Below are positions 33,301 to 46,022 of a stretch of DNA of 64,000 bases, in pieces. A program made the position numbers and the translations under genes. The notes beneath the pieces were generated by a model that saw nothing but the letters and a program-made list of their open reading frames with translations, was not told the origin of the DNA and made no database searches. Within the stretch, counting starts at the first letter, position 1. The number at the start of each line of letters is the position of its first letter. The stretch covers positions 248,001-312,000 of the forward strand of contig JAJSPD010000009.1 of NCBI GenBank assembly GCA_021307315.1, given 5' to 3'. This DNA is from Bisporella sp. PMI_857 (Eukaryota; Ascomycota; Leotiomycetes; Helotiales; Helotiaceae).

Positions 33301-36300
33301 TTTGCTCGGTCACGCCATAAATTAAAGATGTGGCACCTGAGAGAAATGATATCAAAAAATAAATGCCGGGGTCTTCCCAACCCAAACCCAAAAAAATAGA
33401 TATTATTACTCACCTAAGACTGTGCCTATCTCGCAGAGATCCATGCCAAAGAAAACATGGGGAAGTGACTTTTAAGAGGACAGGGCCTTGACCTAAATTG
33501 TCAAGTCCTAAAGTGGTGCCGCTGGGTCTTGAGCTGAGAATGCCTACGTTTTTAAGGCTGTTTCGGTATCCAGAATATGAGGGCGAATGATGTTTTCAAG
33601 ACATAGGAAGCAGACTTATTGGTGAATAAACGACGGTAGAAGAGTTTCTGGTATTATTCCCCTGAACGTCACATGTTTGATACTCATTTGTAAATCCCTC
33701 AGGTACCCGCCAATGACGCAGCTGCCTGTTGTTGGTGCCAAGAAGTGTATGCAAGGAAAGGGGTGGATAAGCGAGAAGGGGCTGGAGTCCAACCCAATAT
33801 GGATCGCCATCCTTGTACTCGGCCTAGATTCAGCTACCATATACATGAGAATGCGATTTGCAAAGCTCGATTCGGCAAGGACACAATATCAGGATTCGCA
33901 GCTTCTGCTCTAAGAGGTAGCGGTAACATTAGGCGGGCCATCGGGGGGATATTTTCATAAGAGGCTCGCAGCTAGCCGCAAGTCTGCCAGACGCGGCTGA
34001 GGAGTAAATAGAGAAGGCTAGGAAGTATATTCAGCCTCTAGGATTCGTGGAATATATTTAAATAGCGCTACCTGATATCATTGCAAGTATGTACAAAGCC
34101 TGCCTTCCTAAATGTTTGGATGATAAACGCTAGTTCAGACGAGGTTTAGACTTTGATCGATGGGTAATCCTTTGGTATCATGATCATAATTCTGTCTTTA
34201 TATCTTTTGTTTGTTTATTTAAATTTGGGTGAGGCTTTGGGACGGTTTAAAGATATGATACATGAAGGCCACCACTCCTTCTCAAGCAAGTTAAGGGGGG
34301 GGATTTGTTTAACCACAGACAGCTAGGCCCATATAAAGAATTCTGGTCATATTATCTCGGATGATACGTCCACCACGTGTATTGTGCGTACAGGCATAGG
34401 TAAGGTCTGAGAAGCCATATTAGCATCTAATAGGTCAGGATACGAAGGAACAATATCCTGGAGGGGATCGGAGCTAATGTGCACATGTCTCAACATTGAT
34501 GCTGACTGTACTGAAAACACACTGACACTTACTAGAAACTAGACGGCTGACATGTCTCGTGTACAACTGAGGAAGGGTGATCTCGCGGAAGGACGGTGGG
34601 ATATCAAATACCTTCAATATGACACAAACTAAATAGCCGTGATGACAGTAAGCTGACGTAGGGATAAGAAATTTTTACGTATGTTGCCCACGAGCGGGAA
34701 GGCACGAACCGAAGGAGTCCCTGAATATTTTTCTTGCTCCTGCAAACTGTTTTCTGCACTTTTTGAATATCCCATGACTGACTAAGTCCCCGAGATCGCC
34801 GAATACTAGCACATTTCATATAGGATGCGATATAACAGTCTTAATTAGATGAAAGAAAATAGGGGAGAGTGAGAATAAGATGGACAATGAAAGCGCTGGA
34901 TTAAGAGCAACATTATTGGGGAGAATAGTTTGGAATTATATTTTCAAGCTACAATAGTAATATATAATTTTAATAAAGTATATCTATAGCCGCCAAAGCT
35001 CTCAATTAGCTCGAGGCTGGGCAAACAGCCTTCTTTGTTTCTCCCCCGAGATGGTAGGCTTACCTTGGGATGCAACTTTATGCAGAATTTTCAAATAAAC
35101 CCCAGCGTTTCGTCTACAAATCACGTTGATTTCTTTGCTAAGCTCCGGGGTCACAAACGGAGTTAATTCCATCTACCCTGAAGCATGCCTTCCAGGCTTG
35201 CCGTCTTTGCATCTGAAACTACGCGGTGTTTTGTGACATATAAGCCTCCAATCCTTGTAGCAACGCATAGCCATCTTTCATTAATAAGCTGGCAGGGGTG
35301 AAGCACTTATCAACAATGTAAAGGCCGGGAAGCTTTGAACGGCCCTTTTAACAAATTTGTAAATCTCCATACGACGCGCGGCGTGTTATCGCCATCTCGA
35401 GCATTTAGCTACAAACTCGGTCTTTGTTTTCTGTCATATACGCGCAGAACCTTCGGCCGATATTGTAGTCTTCAATCCAAGCGAAGATTCGAGTCTTTTT
35501 AGCCGATTCCATAACACAACATATATACATTCCCGGTTGATAGCCACGCTCTCCGTCCTCAATCGCCTAAGTCTATTACTGAATACAATTGGGCCAAAAG
35601 CAAAAGCTCATCCCCGTCCGGGAACACATCCTAAATCAAGCTAGTCAGTAAACGTTACATGCTACCGCTCTTTTGCTTCCTGTAAAGCCACTCTTTTTGT
35701 GTAATGCAAATTAAATATCTGAGTAGTCATATCATGAATTATATAGCCAATATTCTAATCGTCGTTTGGGAAACTTTATGCTTAGCTTATTCCCGTAAAT
35801 GTCGAGAAGGGGTGGGCTTTCCTTAGCAAGCCCAAAGTATTTGAAAGTTAACCATTGCGTTCGGATTCCATAATAACCATAATCAAATCTATGCACACTC
35901 GAAATCACATCAATAATTGCAAACAAGGTATTATCTGCAACTGGACCCTCTATTATTACGGAGGCTAAAAAGGTGGCTTGGAGAATGGAAAAAGTGAAAA
36001 TATAAAAGAAATAATGTAACCCCGAATGCGTTATTGACAGAGTATTAGCGAGTCGAAGTAGTATAAAAGATCGGAGCAAATAAGTTTAATTGAACTGGCA
36101 AAATAAATGGAGATTGTATCGCTTTTAGGATGTTGAGCTTTCTATACTGTATAGTTTATTAAGAAACGAGATAGATAGCAAATCACAACATTTGTAATAG
36201 GAGAAAGATTCAGAAGGAGCGTATATGCTGCAAACGCGGGGCGCTTGCATCTAGTGGTAAACTTCAAGTACAGCATGCTTAAATTGGTCAGTGCATTCAG

Positions 36301-38745
36301 CGAATTGAGTGTTCTTGCATAGGCTCTAAGCCATTTCATTTATGGCAATTTTTGATGACTGCTCAAACGGACGGGTCTAAACCCTGCCGAGACAAACACC
36401 AACATAATATTTGGCTCGTAAAATGACCCACTCAAGTTCCCTGACACCTTTTCACGAGGAAAAGTAGGGGGTGAAGGTAAGAAACGCCAAAATTATGGGT
36501 GCATGCTCCCAGATTCAGTGCCAGGGATTGGACACACGATTGAATACATGAAAGAGATGGCCCTTTTGCGTCATCAGGTGCTCCGGTCACTCTGGTTGAA
36601 TCTCATCTAGTCTCTGACACTTGCCATTGTGTAAGGATACACATTGGAAAGCGAGACCTGTTGTGATGCTGCATTTTTGAGAGAATGAGAGGTTTCGAGA
36701 AGTCCCTGTATGTAATATCTGCTCAAGCTGTGACCACTTGTTTTGGCTGATGTGCTCTTGTTAGTCAGAAGGTAATATATATTAAAATATGCCTACTAGG
36801 GCAATATAGCCGTTGACTAAATGTACAGTATTATCATATTGACCATGGTTGTCCGCAGATGAGGTATTTCGATATAATGGTAGCCACGTGACCAGACCCT
36901 CTTGCAAGCCTCATCCACGTGCCAGCCTCGAGAGAATCTCACTTGGTAGTATAATCATGACAAGTCCTTGGTCATATAAGTCTATGACATCTTAGGCTTG
37001 AGGTAATCAACACGCATCAAAATGTCTTAGCAAAATGACTGACCGCTTGCCGTACATACGTCTGGATTGACTTTCCAAGGATGGTCCACCCTCCGATGAC
37101 TTGCTGAAGTTTTTCTGACAAGCCCGATTTAGTAGCCTCAGCTGTCCAACGATTGATCACCAAGCTCTTCCTCTTCTAACTGGATGCGCCACCGCGGTAC
37201 TTGTGACTTACTCGCATTTTCAACACAAGACTAATGGAACATGGGTGTCAATCTGCAGCCAAGCGATGTGTGTGCGTTCCAGAATCTGATATCTATATCG
37301 AGATGTCGCCGCATCGTGTTGTGTTCTTCCCCACCCTCCCTTAGAGATTCCTTCTTTAGCCTCCTTTTATCAAGCGAACGAGCTTCTCGTAAGACCACCA
37401 ATTTTGCAAGCGCTTTAATGCCAGGGTTTCATTTAGTGGGCTGCGTTTCAATGTTCCCTCCATCATGGCGAATAAGCGAATTTGCGCCGCGCCCCTAAAC
37501 AAGCGCCACAGCCTTGAACGAACAGCCCAGTGTCAGCTGAAAACAATTGGGAAGCGCCCAATCAAGCCCCCTTGATACTTAAGCGATGCTCACATCAGCT
37601 GAAAGGAACGTTATGGGACCTACTGTCTGGTACTCCCTCCTTCACACCCCAACGTAACGAACCAGATTCCTGCTCATTTTTGGCATCAATCTGATCAATT
37701 ACCTCGTAAAGATATGCTGCCGATTAAGGAGTAACATGGATGTTTTGGAGGCAAAGAAAAAGCGTGCGTGCGTGCTTACGACTCCAAGAGCGTGATGTTG
37801 TAAACACTAAACTTTGGCCATATCAATATTGACATCACCAACGTATTCAACATACTGTAGGATACCGCGTCTAATCCCACGAGCATGGCTTACAATGTAC
37901 GTACATGGGACCAACGGCCCAATTAGATGGTCCATGTGCGCGTTTCGCTGGCCTCTCATGAATCCGTTGGTGATTACGCCGTCTGCGAAAACCGGCCATG
38001 CTCATTGGCGTGAGACTGGTCAATGCTCCTCGTCTAACATACAACATGGAGAGCTGTAAATGGATTGTGTGGCCAGATAGGATATTATGGCGAACGGGAG
38101 ATCGACTTTTGGAGCTGATGTGAGAACGACTAATTTCTCCGGATCTCGTCCAGCCCTACAGACCCCGATCACACTGACGCCTGTCTACCCAACGTAGCAT
38201 CGTGTGACTTGTTATGGCTTGCGAGAAAAGGAACCCAGCAAGCTCCAGTGAATCTTGCAACACCATATTCCACCATTGGTAGTGGAGCTGCTATTTCCGA
38301 GCTTCAGATGTGTTGTGCGACTAACCGCTTATGATTTGCAGAGAATTGCTACCCTATAATTGCATGTTCGGCTGATGATATACATGCTCGGTCTCAAAGA
38401 ACGAACTAGTTTAATGATAACTCGATCTCGCGCTCGGATCAAGCAATGACAGGGGCTAGTCCGGCATAAATCTATGCAAATGCATGGACCTGCCCCTGAC
38501 ATGATTCTCCTCGCAGGAAGAAGCGAGAAGCCAAAGCTAAACAGTCTGGGTGCCACCTTCCTTGATACGGGTGTCAGATTACTGCTGACAATCTCCATGT
38601 TGCTAATATGAGAAGTCTACTTAAGTGCTCATGCTGCCGCCCAATTCTAAAACCCTTCCTGTATAGAGGTATCTTGGGCTTAGCTCTCATCATCTACGGA
38701 GGTGAAAGTGGTTAGTTAGAGCTGGTCTTTCTATTAGGGCCCATC
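30308..38745. other. AT-rich gene desert (~8.4 kb)
   Basis: No gene can be supported. Open frames are mostly 60-115 codons and unrecognised (for example 33197-33391 and 35732-36079, both minus and hydrophobic). Less AT-rich islands, such as 34,990-35,640, read as fragments with stops in all frames on both strands. This fits old transposons or genes decayed by point mutation, but no family could be named. A (GTGC)3 run lies at about 37,764-37,776. Confidence 0.5.
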
Positions 38746-39291
38746 ATGCCCGTCATTTCTGAGCAGCCTTACCATGGCAACGACTTGCCAGTCTTTCAGA
38801 TCGCATACTTCCTAGTCGGTCTTCTCTTTTTTTGCGTGGGACTTTTCATGAGTCGGAAATCTCGTTCCCTTTCACCATCCCTTGCGTCTCCTGCCTCAGC
38901 CTCCGAAAAGGCATTATTCATTCCGCAAGATGAATCGCAACCGTCAGCCCTACCAAGTGGAGCCAAGCCCGCTATGCCCCGCCCGCTCCAACCACCACCG
39001 CTGACCCCTCCAACCTACTACACTCAAACCGGCGGCGCATCTGAGAGCTACTACTCGTCGCCCGTCGAGGTCGAGATCAGCGGATCCTACGACTCCTTCG
39101 ACTCGTTCGAGCCCGCGACGGACCTTTTGCCCAGTAGTCCCAAGCGCAGATCGTACACGAAAACTACGCCAGAGGGCGGCGAAGTAAGCGGCGAGATTAT
39201 CGTAGCCGAAGGGTGGAGACGGCACACACGCGTTTTTGGTGGAGGCGTTTGTCTCGCCTGCGAGGAGAGTAATCGCAGGATGACCGCCTGA
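38746..39291 (+). CDS. Hypothetical single-pass membrane protein
   Basis: Uninterrupted frame of 181 residues. One strong transmembrane segment (FQIAYFLVGLLFFCVGLFM, about residues 17-35) is followed by a Ser/Pro-rich, probably disordered middle (poly-proline PRPLQPPPLTPPTYY), an acidic patch, and a compact C-terminal block ending GWRRHTRVFGGGVCLACEES. That last block, with its CxxC, looks like the conserved part. The short luminal N-terminus and long cytosolic tail suggest a type III or tail-out anchor. No family name can be given. GC content and codon use are higher than in the desert before it, supporting a real gene. Function unknown. Confidence 0.68.
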   Translation: MPVISEQPYHGNDLPVFQIAYFLVGLLFFCVGLFMSRKSRSLSPSLASPASASEKALFIPQDESQPSALPSGAKPAMPRPLQPPPLTPPTYYTQTGGASESYYSSPVEVEISGSYDSFDSFEPATDLLPSSPKRRSYTKTTPEGGEVSGEIIVAEGWRRHTRVFGGGVCLACEESNRRMTA

Positions 39292-41315
39292 CTACATGAA
39301 CGGGACGAAAAAGAACGCGAGCAAAAAGTTGATTGAGTATTTGAGCGCAAAGGAATTGCGGTTTATACCACGTCACGTGATATACACGACCATGATATCC
39401 TTCATGGCCGCAACACTTCAGACGAGCGAAATGATAACTTAATGTGCAATTGAGGACCAGGGGAGCTGCTACAAGGTGTTAGAATGCTGAAAAATGGTGT
39501 TTTTACCTGTGGATCCGGAGTTCCGGTTGTTTGGCTAGATGATTAGAGTTGACTGCCTTTGGGACGGGAATGTGGGACAGGGATTCGAGGTTAAGGTTGG
39601 GGGGATAGGCATAACCGCTTTACGAGGTCAATAAACAAGTTCATAATTGAAGACGGATATATAGATTTGAAAGCCGGTGTAACGGAATTCAGCTTTTTCG
39701 CGAGATCTAACCTATTTCTCTAATAAAACTATTGCCTTTCTTCAGCGGATATCTACGAGGTGTAAAAGGAACCTGTTTCTCTTCCATACCGGAGATGATA
39801 TCGCATATGCAGCGGAATTTGTAGGCAGGAATAACTCAACGGAGGCAAAAATGAAATTCAGGAGACTGCCGAATTAGGCATGGATCAGCACAAGCATCAT
39901 GCATGAAAAAAGCATAGCATGTTTTCCCATGATCCTTCGAGTCAGAAATCCTATTTTATAATCTTTGCTTGGCGTCTAAGCTGTTTAGGCCTTGTAACCG
40001 ACGCCTCTTCTAGGTACCCGTTATTTTCTTCTTGTCATCTTTTTTTAACGATATTGCAACGCCAGATGTCAGCACTTAATCGGGAATCCTACCCAACCAA
40101 CCATCGGCATCCTACCAAAAAACCAAGTGCGCCTCATAACGAGCAAAAGTCGAGAAAATTTAAATTAATTTTTAAATAATTTTTTTTAATAGACGACTAG
40201 GTCTTCTCTTTTTGACTAAATACGAATATCACGGCGCCAATAGTGGCGAACTGTTCCATTAGTCATGACAGGGGGTGATATTCCAACATCGACTGCCTGG
40301 CAGCTCCGACCTTTTTTTGAAATCCCTTTCTTTGCTTTCTTGAGATGCGTGCATATTACATGAGCGAACCTTGTTCTTAAGCCCTGATTTGGTAGTTTAC
40401 GCGTTGCTATTTCACGGATCTGGTCTGGCCTTCGTAGATGACTGTAGATACACAGTAACCGTGTAACAATGGGCTAATAGGTGGCTCGCGCAAATTGTTT
40501 CCATAACGTGCTATTTTATTCACCGGAGAGGACGTGTAGCTGCATATCAGATCGTATGACACAATATACGTATCCCGGATACGGCGAACCATATACCGCG
40601 CGGTAGGGAGGAGGTTCTAATGCGAGCCACGGACTTTCGGGATGAGGTAAGAAGGATGATGCGGAGGAGGGAGGAAGAAGGATTAAGGTTCTGACCTTGT
40701 TGTGTATATAGAGGATAGGATCCGCGGGCTGACTCCATCTCACAAAAGCAACGAGGCGGTTATGACGCGTCGTCGATACTGAGACATGAATGCTGCATCG
40801 CTCTGATAGCATGCCACTAAGGAACGGAAAGTATGGCGGCAAGAAGAAGATGCTGCGATGGTGTATAAGATATTACGGTTTATATTTACATCTGTGTTTT
40901 CTCATTCCTGCAATGAGAAGACCACGTTGTGATAGCCGCCGCATCGGCGCGAGGCAATGAACTATGTGTCGCCTTGTGACGGGATAGATGCAATCTCACG
41001 GAAATATCTACAACAGTGGCGATCAAGAGATCATTTGATCCCAAAGTTCCTTGCTTTAAGGTATGAGATAAGGAGTTGAGAGCCCAGGGTGTGAACGGTA
41101 TGGCTTTCTATTCAGCCCACTAACCCATATGAACATCATAATCATGACTAATATACACCTGCTTGCTATCTACCATGCACCCGTGGATTTCTATGATCCA
41201 AAACCGGAATGAAACGAATTGCTTAAGCTCCTACATGGAGCCGGCTCACACTCGTAAAGAACCGCCGTAATGCCTTAAGAGGTCTATTATAGCCTTTTCG
41301 TGTCAGATGGGTGCC
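39292..41315. other. Intergenic, no gene seen
   Basis: Several short unsupported frames. Should contain the 3' UTR of the membrane-protein gene and that of the LRR gene, which are convergent. An AT-rich run lies at about 40,155-40,190. Confidence 0.45.
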
Positions 41316-44300
41316 TTACTCAACAGCACTCTCATTGTCTTTCGACACCTGGCTATTTTTCCTTGCTGTCTCCTGACTTTCCGCAAACTTCCGCCACGAC
41401 TCAGGATCCTGTTCAATCAACCTCTTCTTCAACTCACTCGCCTCATTACTCAGATCCTCCAAAATGACATCCTGTCCCTCACTCTCAATCCTAGACCGAA
41501 TCTCCTCGCCTCCTAAGCCCTCTACCATCGCCCTCAACAGCCTCAGATTGGGCGGCTCTGATTCGGCACCAGTAGTGCCGTGGTGGTGGTCCTCCTGTTC
41601 CGGTTTCAGTATATCACGCCGGAACTTCTGGCCGAAGCGGTGCATGCGACCTTCTTCCTCAGTGAAAGCGCGTGAGGCAATGGAGACGTCGGAATTGTGT
41701 CGACTAAGGACTGGGCGCACGGTACCGTATTCGTCATCGCTGGGTGGAGCGTCTACGAGGGCACTCTCATCGGCATCGGAGGTTTGTGCTTCTTGATAAT
41801 TTTGGATGTCTGGGGACTCAAGAGATCCTATGGGGCTGATTGGTGTCTCTAGTGGATCAAGTTGAGGTGACCCGATGCTGGTTGGTAATCGTGTCTCGGG
41901 ATATTCATCTTCAAAGCGCTTGATCATACCCTTCAGGGTATTGTCCAAGAACAGTAAACGCTGGTAACTGTTCTGGTCGCCTCTAGCCTCTTTCATGAGG
42001 GCAGGCTGCAGACGCGCACGGATCTTTCTCGCGCTCCATAGCAGATTCTTGGACATCTGTTTCGCTTTGCCACTGGCTGCGTTGACCTTCGGCGTCTCCG
42101 AGCCAGTGTTTATGACCGGCATATCGGAAGATGAGACAGGGCGGTCTGATGATGGACGACGAGAATCGTTGCCCCGATTTCGTAGGCAGATTCCCAATGC
42201 CTTGACTACTCCGGTGCCACCGATCACATAATCATCATCAGGTGCAGGTTCGGTATCATCATGGTCAACAAAATTGTCTGTCGTATGGCCCACCAGATGT
42301 AATAATACGTCTGGCACTGCGACCTCCTTCTCACCGCCATGAGGGTCTGTAGTCGCTGTGACAGCTTCGCTGATCTCAGCAACTGGGCCACGTTCCATAT
42401 TGTACAAACAGTAAGCAACCACCTGCTTGGCCAATGCTTTCACGACCTCACTCGAGTCGCTGGATGGCACCTCTATATCAACACATATAATGGTCTTGGA
42501 CACTCTCACTGCTGCCATCAGCGACGCATATAATGCGCATGCTTCCTCTTGATTTGCTTCATCCTTGGCATTCGCCAAGGCACCCAGTTTGGGATTCTCC
42601 AGCAAGCTGACATGTGCTAGACTCGGAGTATCGGGAAGAATCTCTGCTAAAGCAATTGCCTGTTCAGGAGTCATCGATACATCTGTAAGATGTATTCTCT
42701 TGAGTACAGGCATCTTAGGGAGATACCTGTAAATAGTAGAGATTTGTCAGCAACGTTTCACTACCACAATCGAAGTGGCCAAGCTTTTCAGCCCTGTCAA
42801 GGATCTCTCAACACTTGCATATCAAGCATATCCAGTCCCTTGGATCGGGTAAAATAAGCTGACGGGATGCTTTGCAGAGTGCATTTCCTATTTTAGAATG
42901 GAGTACCGAGCACCGGCATGAAGGGATCGCATTTGTGAAGCCCATGGAAGGAAAGCATGCACATACCTTCGCAGCAATTGGATTGCACTAGGATCTGTTT
43001 CGAATAAGCTATGGTTTTGTGACAAATCAATAAATCCTGCCAAGAGTTAGTATTGACTTTATCAGCGCCATTTTGTAGAGCCGCTTCGTGAGGCTATGGA
43101 ATTGAGTACGATTGGTGTACTTACGGAAGTTTTTCAGCTTCACTAGGGCCGGGAATAATGTCCATAGCGAGTCTGGCGTGAGGCTGCACTCGCGTAGACT
43201 TAGAGCGTAGAGAGGGCTATCTTCGTGGACAGACTCGGCGATTACACCGAGTAGATCTTTGAGATTGTTTCCACCAAGATCTAGGCCCTCGCAACTGCCA
43301 CTCTGAAGAAAGCGGCAAACATGTCTTATGCCTTCCGATGTGATATTGTTACCAGCGATACCCAGACGACGCAATCCTGACTTGATCACTCCATCAATGA
43401 GATCACTCAGCTGCTCGGTAGATATGCCGCATTCAGCCACGTTCAGTAGCTCGAATTCTTGTCCCGCCAGCCGTTCCCCAATTGCTTTTGACAGAAGTGA
43501 TGAGAGCTCAGAAGTGGCACTTGAAGAGGTCGGCGTACGGCTGAGGTGACCCATGCCGACGTGCTGGTGTTGGGGATGAGGTGATGTAGAATTCGCTGGT
43601 GCCTGCGGAAATGGAACTTTCGATAAGTCCATAGACTTGAGCGACCGACACATATTGATGAACAGGCAGATATAGCGCCAGCCATCCCGTCCAATGTTTG
43701 TGTTGTTTGTGAAGACCAGCCGCTCAACAACACCACCTTGTAAGGTCTCACCCTTAATATTTGCTTTAACTCTGTTTGCGGAATACCCAACAGGCTTGGC
43801 TGCTAGCAGCCCTGCCAAAATTACCCGTATCCCTTCGTCGGTAAGTCCACAGTTCTCCATAACAAGTTCTTTGATAGGCACCACAGCCAGGTAGTCTCCG
43901 AGAGTTATCAAATCTGGCAATTGTAACCAGTAATCTGTAAGATCAAGTTTAGTGACTACGCCTGGTGTTTCATCTGAAGACGTGAACGTTGCCAACTGTT
44001 CCGTAATTTTCTTCAGTATAGGGGTTTCTCGCAACTGACAACATCGCCTATATATTCGCAAGGGGTCCGTTGTAGGCGATGCCTGAGTCTTAGGAGTTAC
44101 TGCGCCGGGAATAGAGCTGTCACTTCCGTTTGCACCATCTCGAACCAGTTCAACAGGTACTGTGCCGTTTGCCTCAGCCAATTTGCGTTTTTTCTCTTTT
44201 CTAGCCTTTCTCTCCTCTTCGCTGCGCTTCTTCTTCTCTCGTTTCTTTGTAGTGTCCTTCTCTCCTGTGGACGAATCCTTCTGTTGTATCTCTATAGTAT

Positions 44301-45174
44301 TTGCTAGCGCCTGTTTCTCCAGGGCTTTTGGTAATTGGACACCAGGAGATTGGATATCTTCATTTCCGGCCTTTTCAGTAGGTACGAACCCAGTCTTCGA
44401 TGTCGGCTTCTCTCCAATCGCCGGTACCTTTTTATCCTTCTTCGAATTCTTATCCTCTTCAACAGGATCATCTATGTATCGTGGTCCGCTAGCTATCTCA
44501 ACATCCACGCAGAATGCAACCCTCCTCAGCTTTGACTGATCTAGTTCCGAAATATGACAGCGTTGTCGATTGTGGTCAACATTCAGCACCTTCCTTTCAC
44601 AAATACCTGCCTGTGTTCCTTTTGAGCTCGCAGACAATTGTCCGCTAGATGATGATAGCCGCCTCAAAGCACTCTGCAGAAAACCCGGTTGTGTCGACTT
44701 TGGTGGCGCAGGCGTATAGGGCACGTCGCCTTGAGGAACTGCACCGTGAGGCAATACTGCATGCTTGGGAGTATGTGGCCCTAGGGGGATGACATTTTCT
44801 TCTTGTATTGGCGAGGCTGCGACAGGAGGGGTAACGGGAGCTGTTGCATTTTGGTGTGAAGTAGGAGAGAATTTGGAAGATATGCTGGAGAGCCACGAAT
44901 TCCTTCTGGATGTTGTGCCTAAGGAAGGTGATTTGATTGCACCGTTTGTTATAGCTGTCTTTTCCGCAGATACATTTCTTGAGAACCCCGGCCGCGTCGG
45001 GATAGCTTTTGGTGATGTAGGGCTTTCCTTGGTTTGCTTTGCGCTGCCATTTTCGGTAGATATAGGGACTTTCTCTTTCGAAGATTCGCGTGAGTAGGTG
45101 GGCTTCGTATCTAGTGTATGTCTCCAGTTAGTATATAGCATCTGAGGGGTGGCGAGCACCGGTTGCACGGCCAT
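41316..45174 (-). CDS. Large leucine-rich-repeat (RNI-like) protein
   Basis: Three exons, 45174-43125, 43036-42967 and 42726-41316. Introns of 88 and 240 bp join in frame and rebuild LKNFRFIDLSQNHS and LLRRYLPKMPVLK. Product 1176 residues. The N-terminal ~350 residues are Ser/Thr/Pro-rich, then comes a Lys/Glu-rich stretch (KKREKKKRSEEERKARKEKK). The middle is a ribonuclease-inhibitor-type LRR solenoid (ELVMENCGLTDEGIRVI, LNVAECGISTEQL, LGIAGNNITSEGI, LSLRECSLTPDSL, IHLTDVSMTPEQA). The C-terminal ~350 residues are acidic and disordered. Proteins of this layout are widespread in ascomycetes, and some databases name them cell-wall-biogenesis/Mhp1-like; the role is unproven. The start is the first in-frame ATG with a sensible context; the frame is open further upstream without ATG, so an upstream exon is possible. 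Confidence 0.82.
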
Positions 45175-46022
45175 TTGGGAGCCAGCGATTCGGCCACCAA
45201 CTGACCTTTCAGAGTGTTGCTTGTCGTCCGATGCATCCACGACACATCTACACCATGTACAGATTCCATCTCGATATTCAGCGCGTAGTATCTCCTTGTT
45301 CCGGAGGTGGGGAAAGGGCCGAACAATGCTGCTCAGCAAAAGCGTCTCTCGTAAGCCCCGATGGCGATCAAAGGTAGTTCTGGCAAGCCATTTCCCGCCA
45401 CAATTGAATGCTGTGCGGTCTTGAATGGTATTGCATGTACCTGGGAGCGCAGAACGGAAACCTAGCGATTTTGGGGATTGTAAGGGTCACAAGTGAGGAG
45501 CTCTGGAGATGTATAACTAGGGTTTCCTATCAAAGGGTTGTGGCACGCTAGCTGGCCCGAATGACTTGTCTGTAGAACAAGCCACAAGCAATCGTTCAAG
45601 GCAAGTATTTGCGGTAATCTATGACCAAGTAGAAGTAGCTAGAAATCGAGGATTTCAATCCTCTGAGAATTAGTAGTAGTATTACTAAGGTGAAGTCACA
45701 CGCCGCGAACACAACCCGTTCAAAACTCGTGCTCTGGATGTCCAATTCCGAAAGCGGGGGTGCGGTCATGCCTTCCGCCCAGAAGCCAGCCCGCACCTCA
45801 ATACTTGCTTTTGCTTTCAAAAGCAAGCTGATTAGCAATCCATGAAATTGGGCAATTGAACTCGGAACACAACAACAAATAAATTGGGTTTCACAATAGT
45901 GACACATATAATAAAGTGTTCGGGTATCATGGCATTCAGTTCTATTCGCTGACCATTAACCCAAGACCTCAAGCACGCCAAGCCATTTTTTTGAAGGTAC
46001 AAAGATGCAAGTGAGAAGAAAT
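45175..46022. promoter_or_regulatory. Promoter of LRR gene and 3' flank of RPL5
   Basis: The left part is open in the LRR reading frame up to about 45,520 without an ATG, so it may include 5' UTR or an extra exon. The right part is the RPL5 3' UTR. No other gene seen. Confidence 0.5.

Noticed and set aside
34990..35640. Possible transposase remnant on the minus strand
   Set aside because: Several frames read briefly, but no DDE or other transposase motif could be recognised.
35732..36079. 115-codon hydrophobic minus-strand frame
   Set aside because: It lies in very AT-rich DNA, where such Phe/Ile/Leu/Tyr-rich frames arise by chance, and shows no family motif.
45175..45339. Extended N-terminus of the LRR protein from 45339
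   Set aside because: That start is a TTG, not ATG; the first in-frame ATG is at 45174, though an upstream exon remains possible.
41464..45424. Many long open frames on the plus strand opposite the LRR gene
   Set aside because: They mirror the minus-strand coding sequence, have no family resemblance, and the LRR frame has clear repeats and in-frame splice joins.
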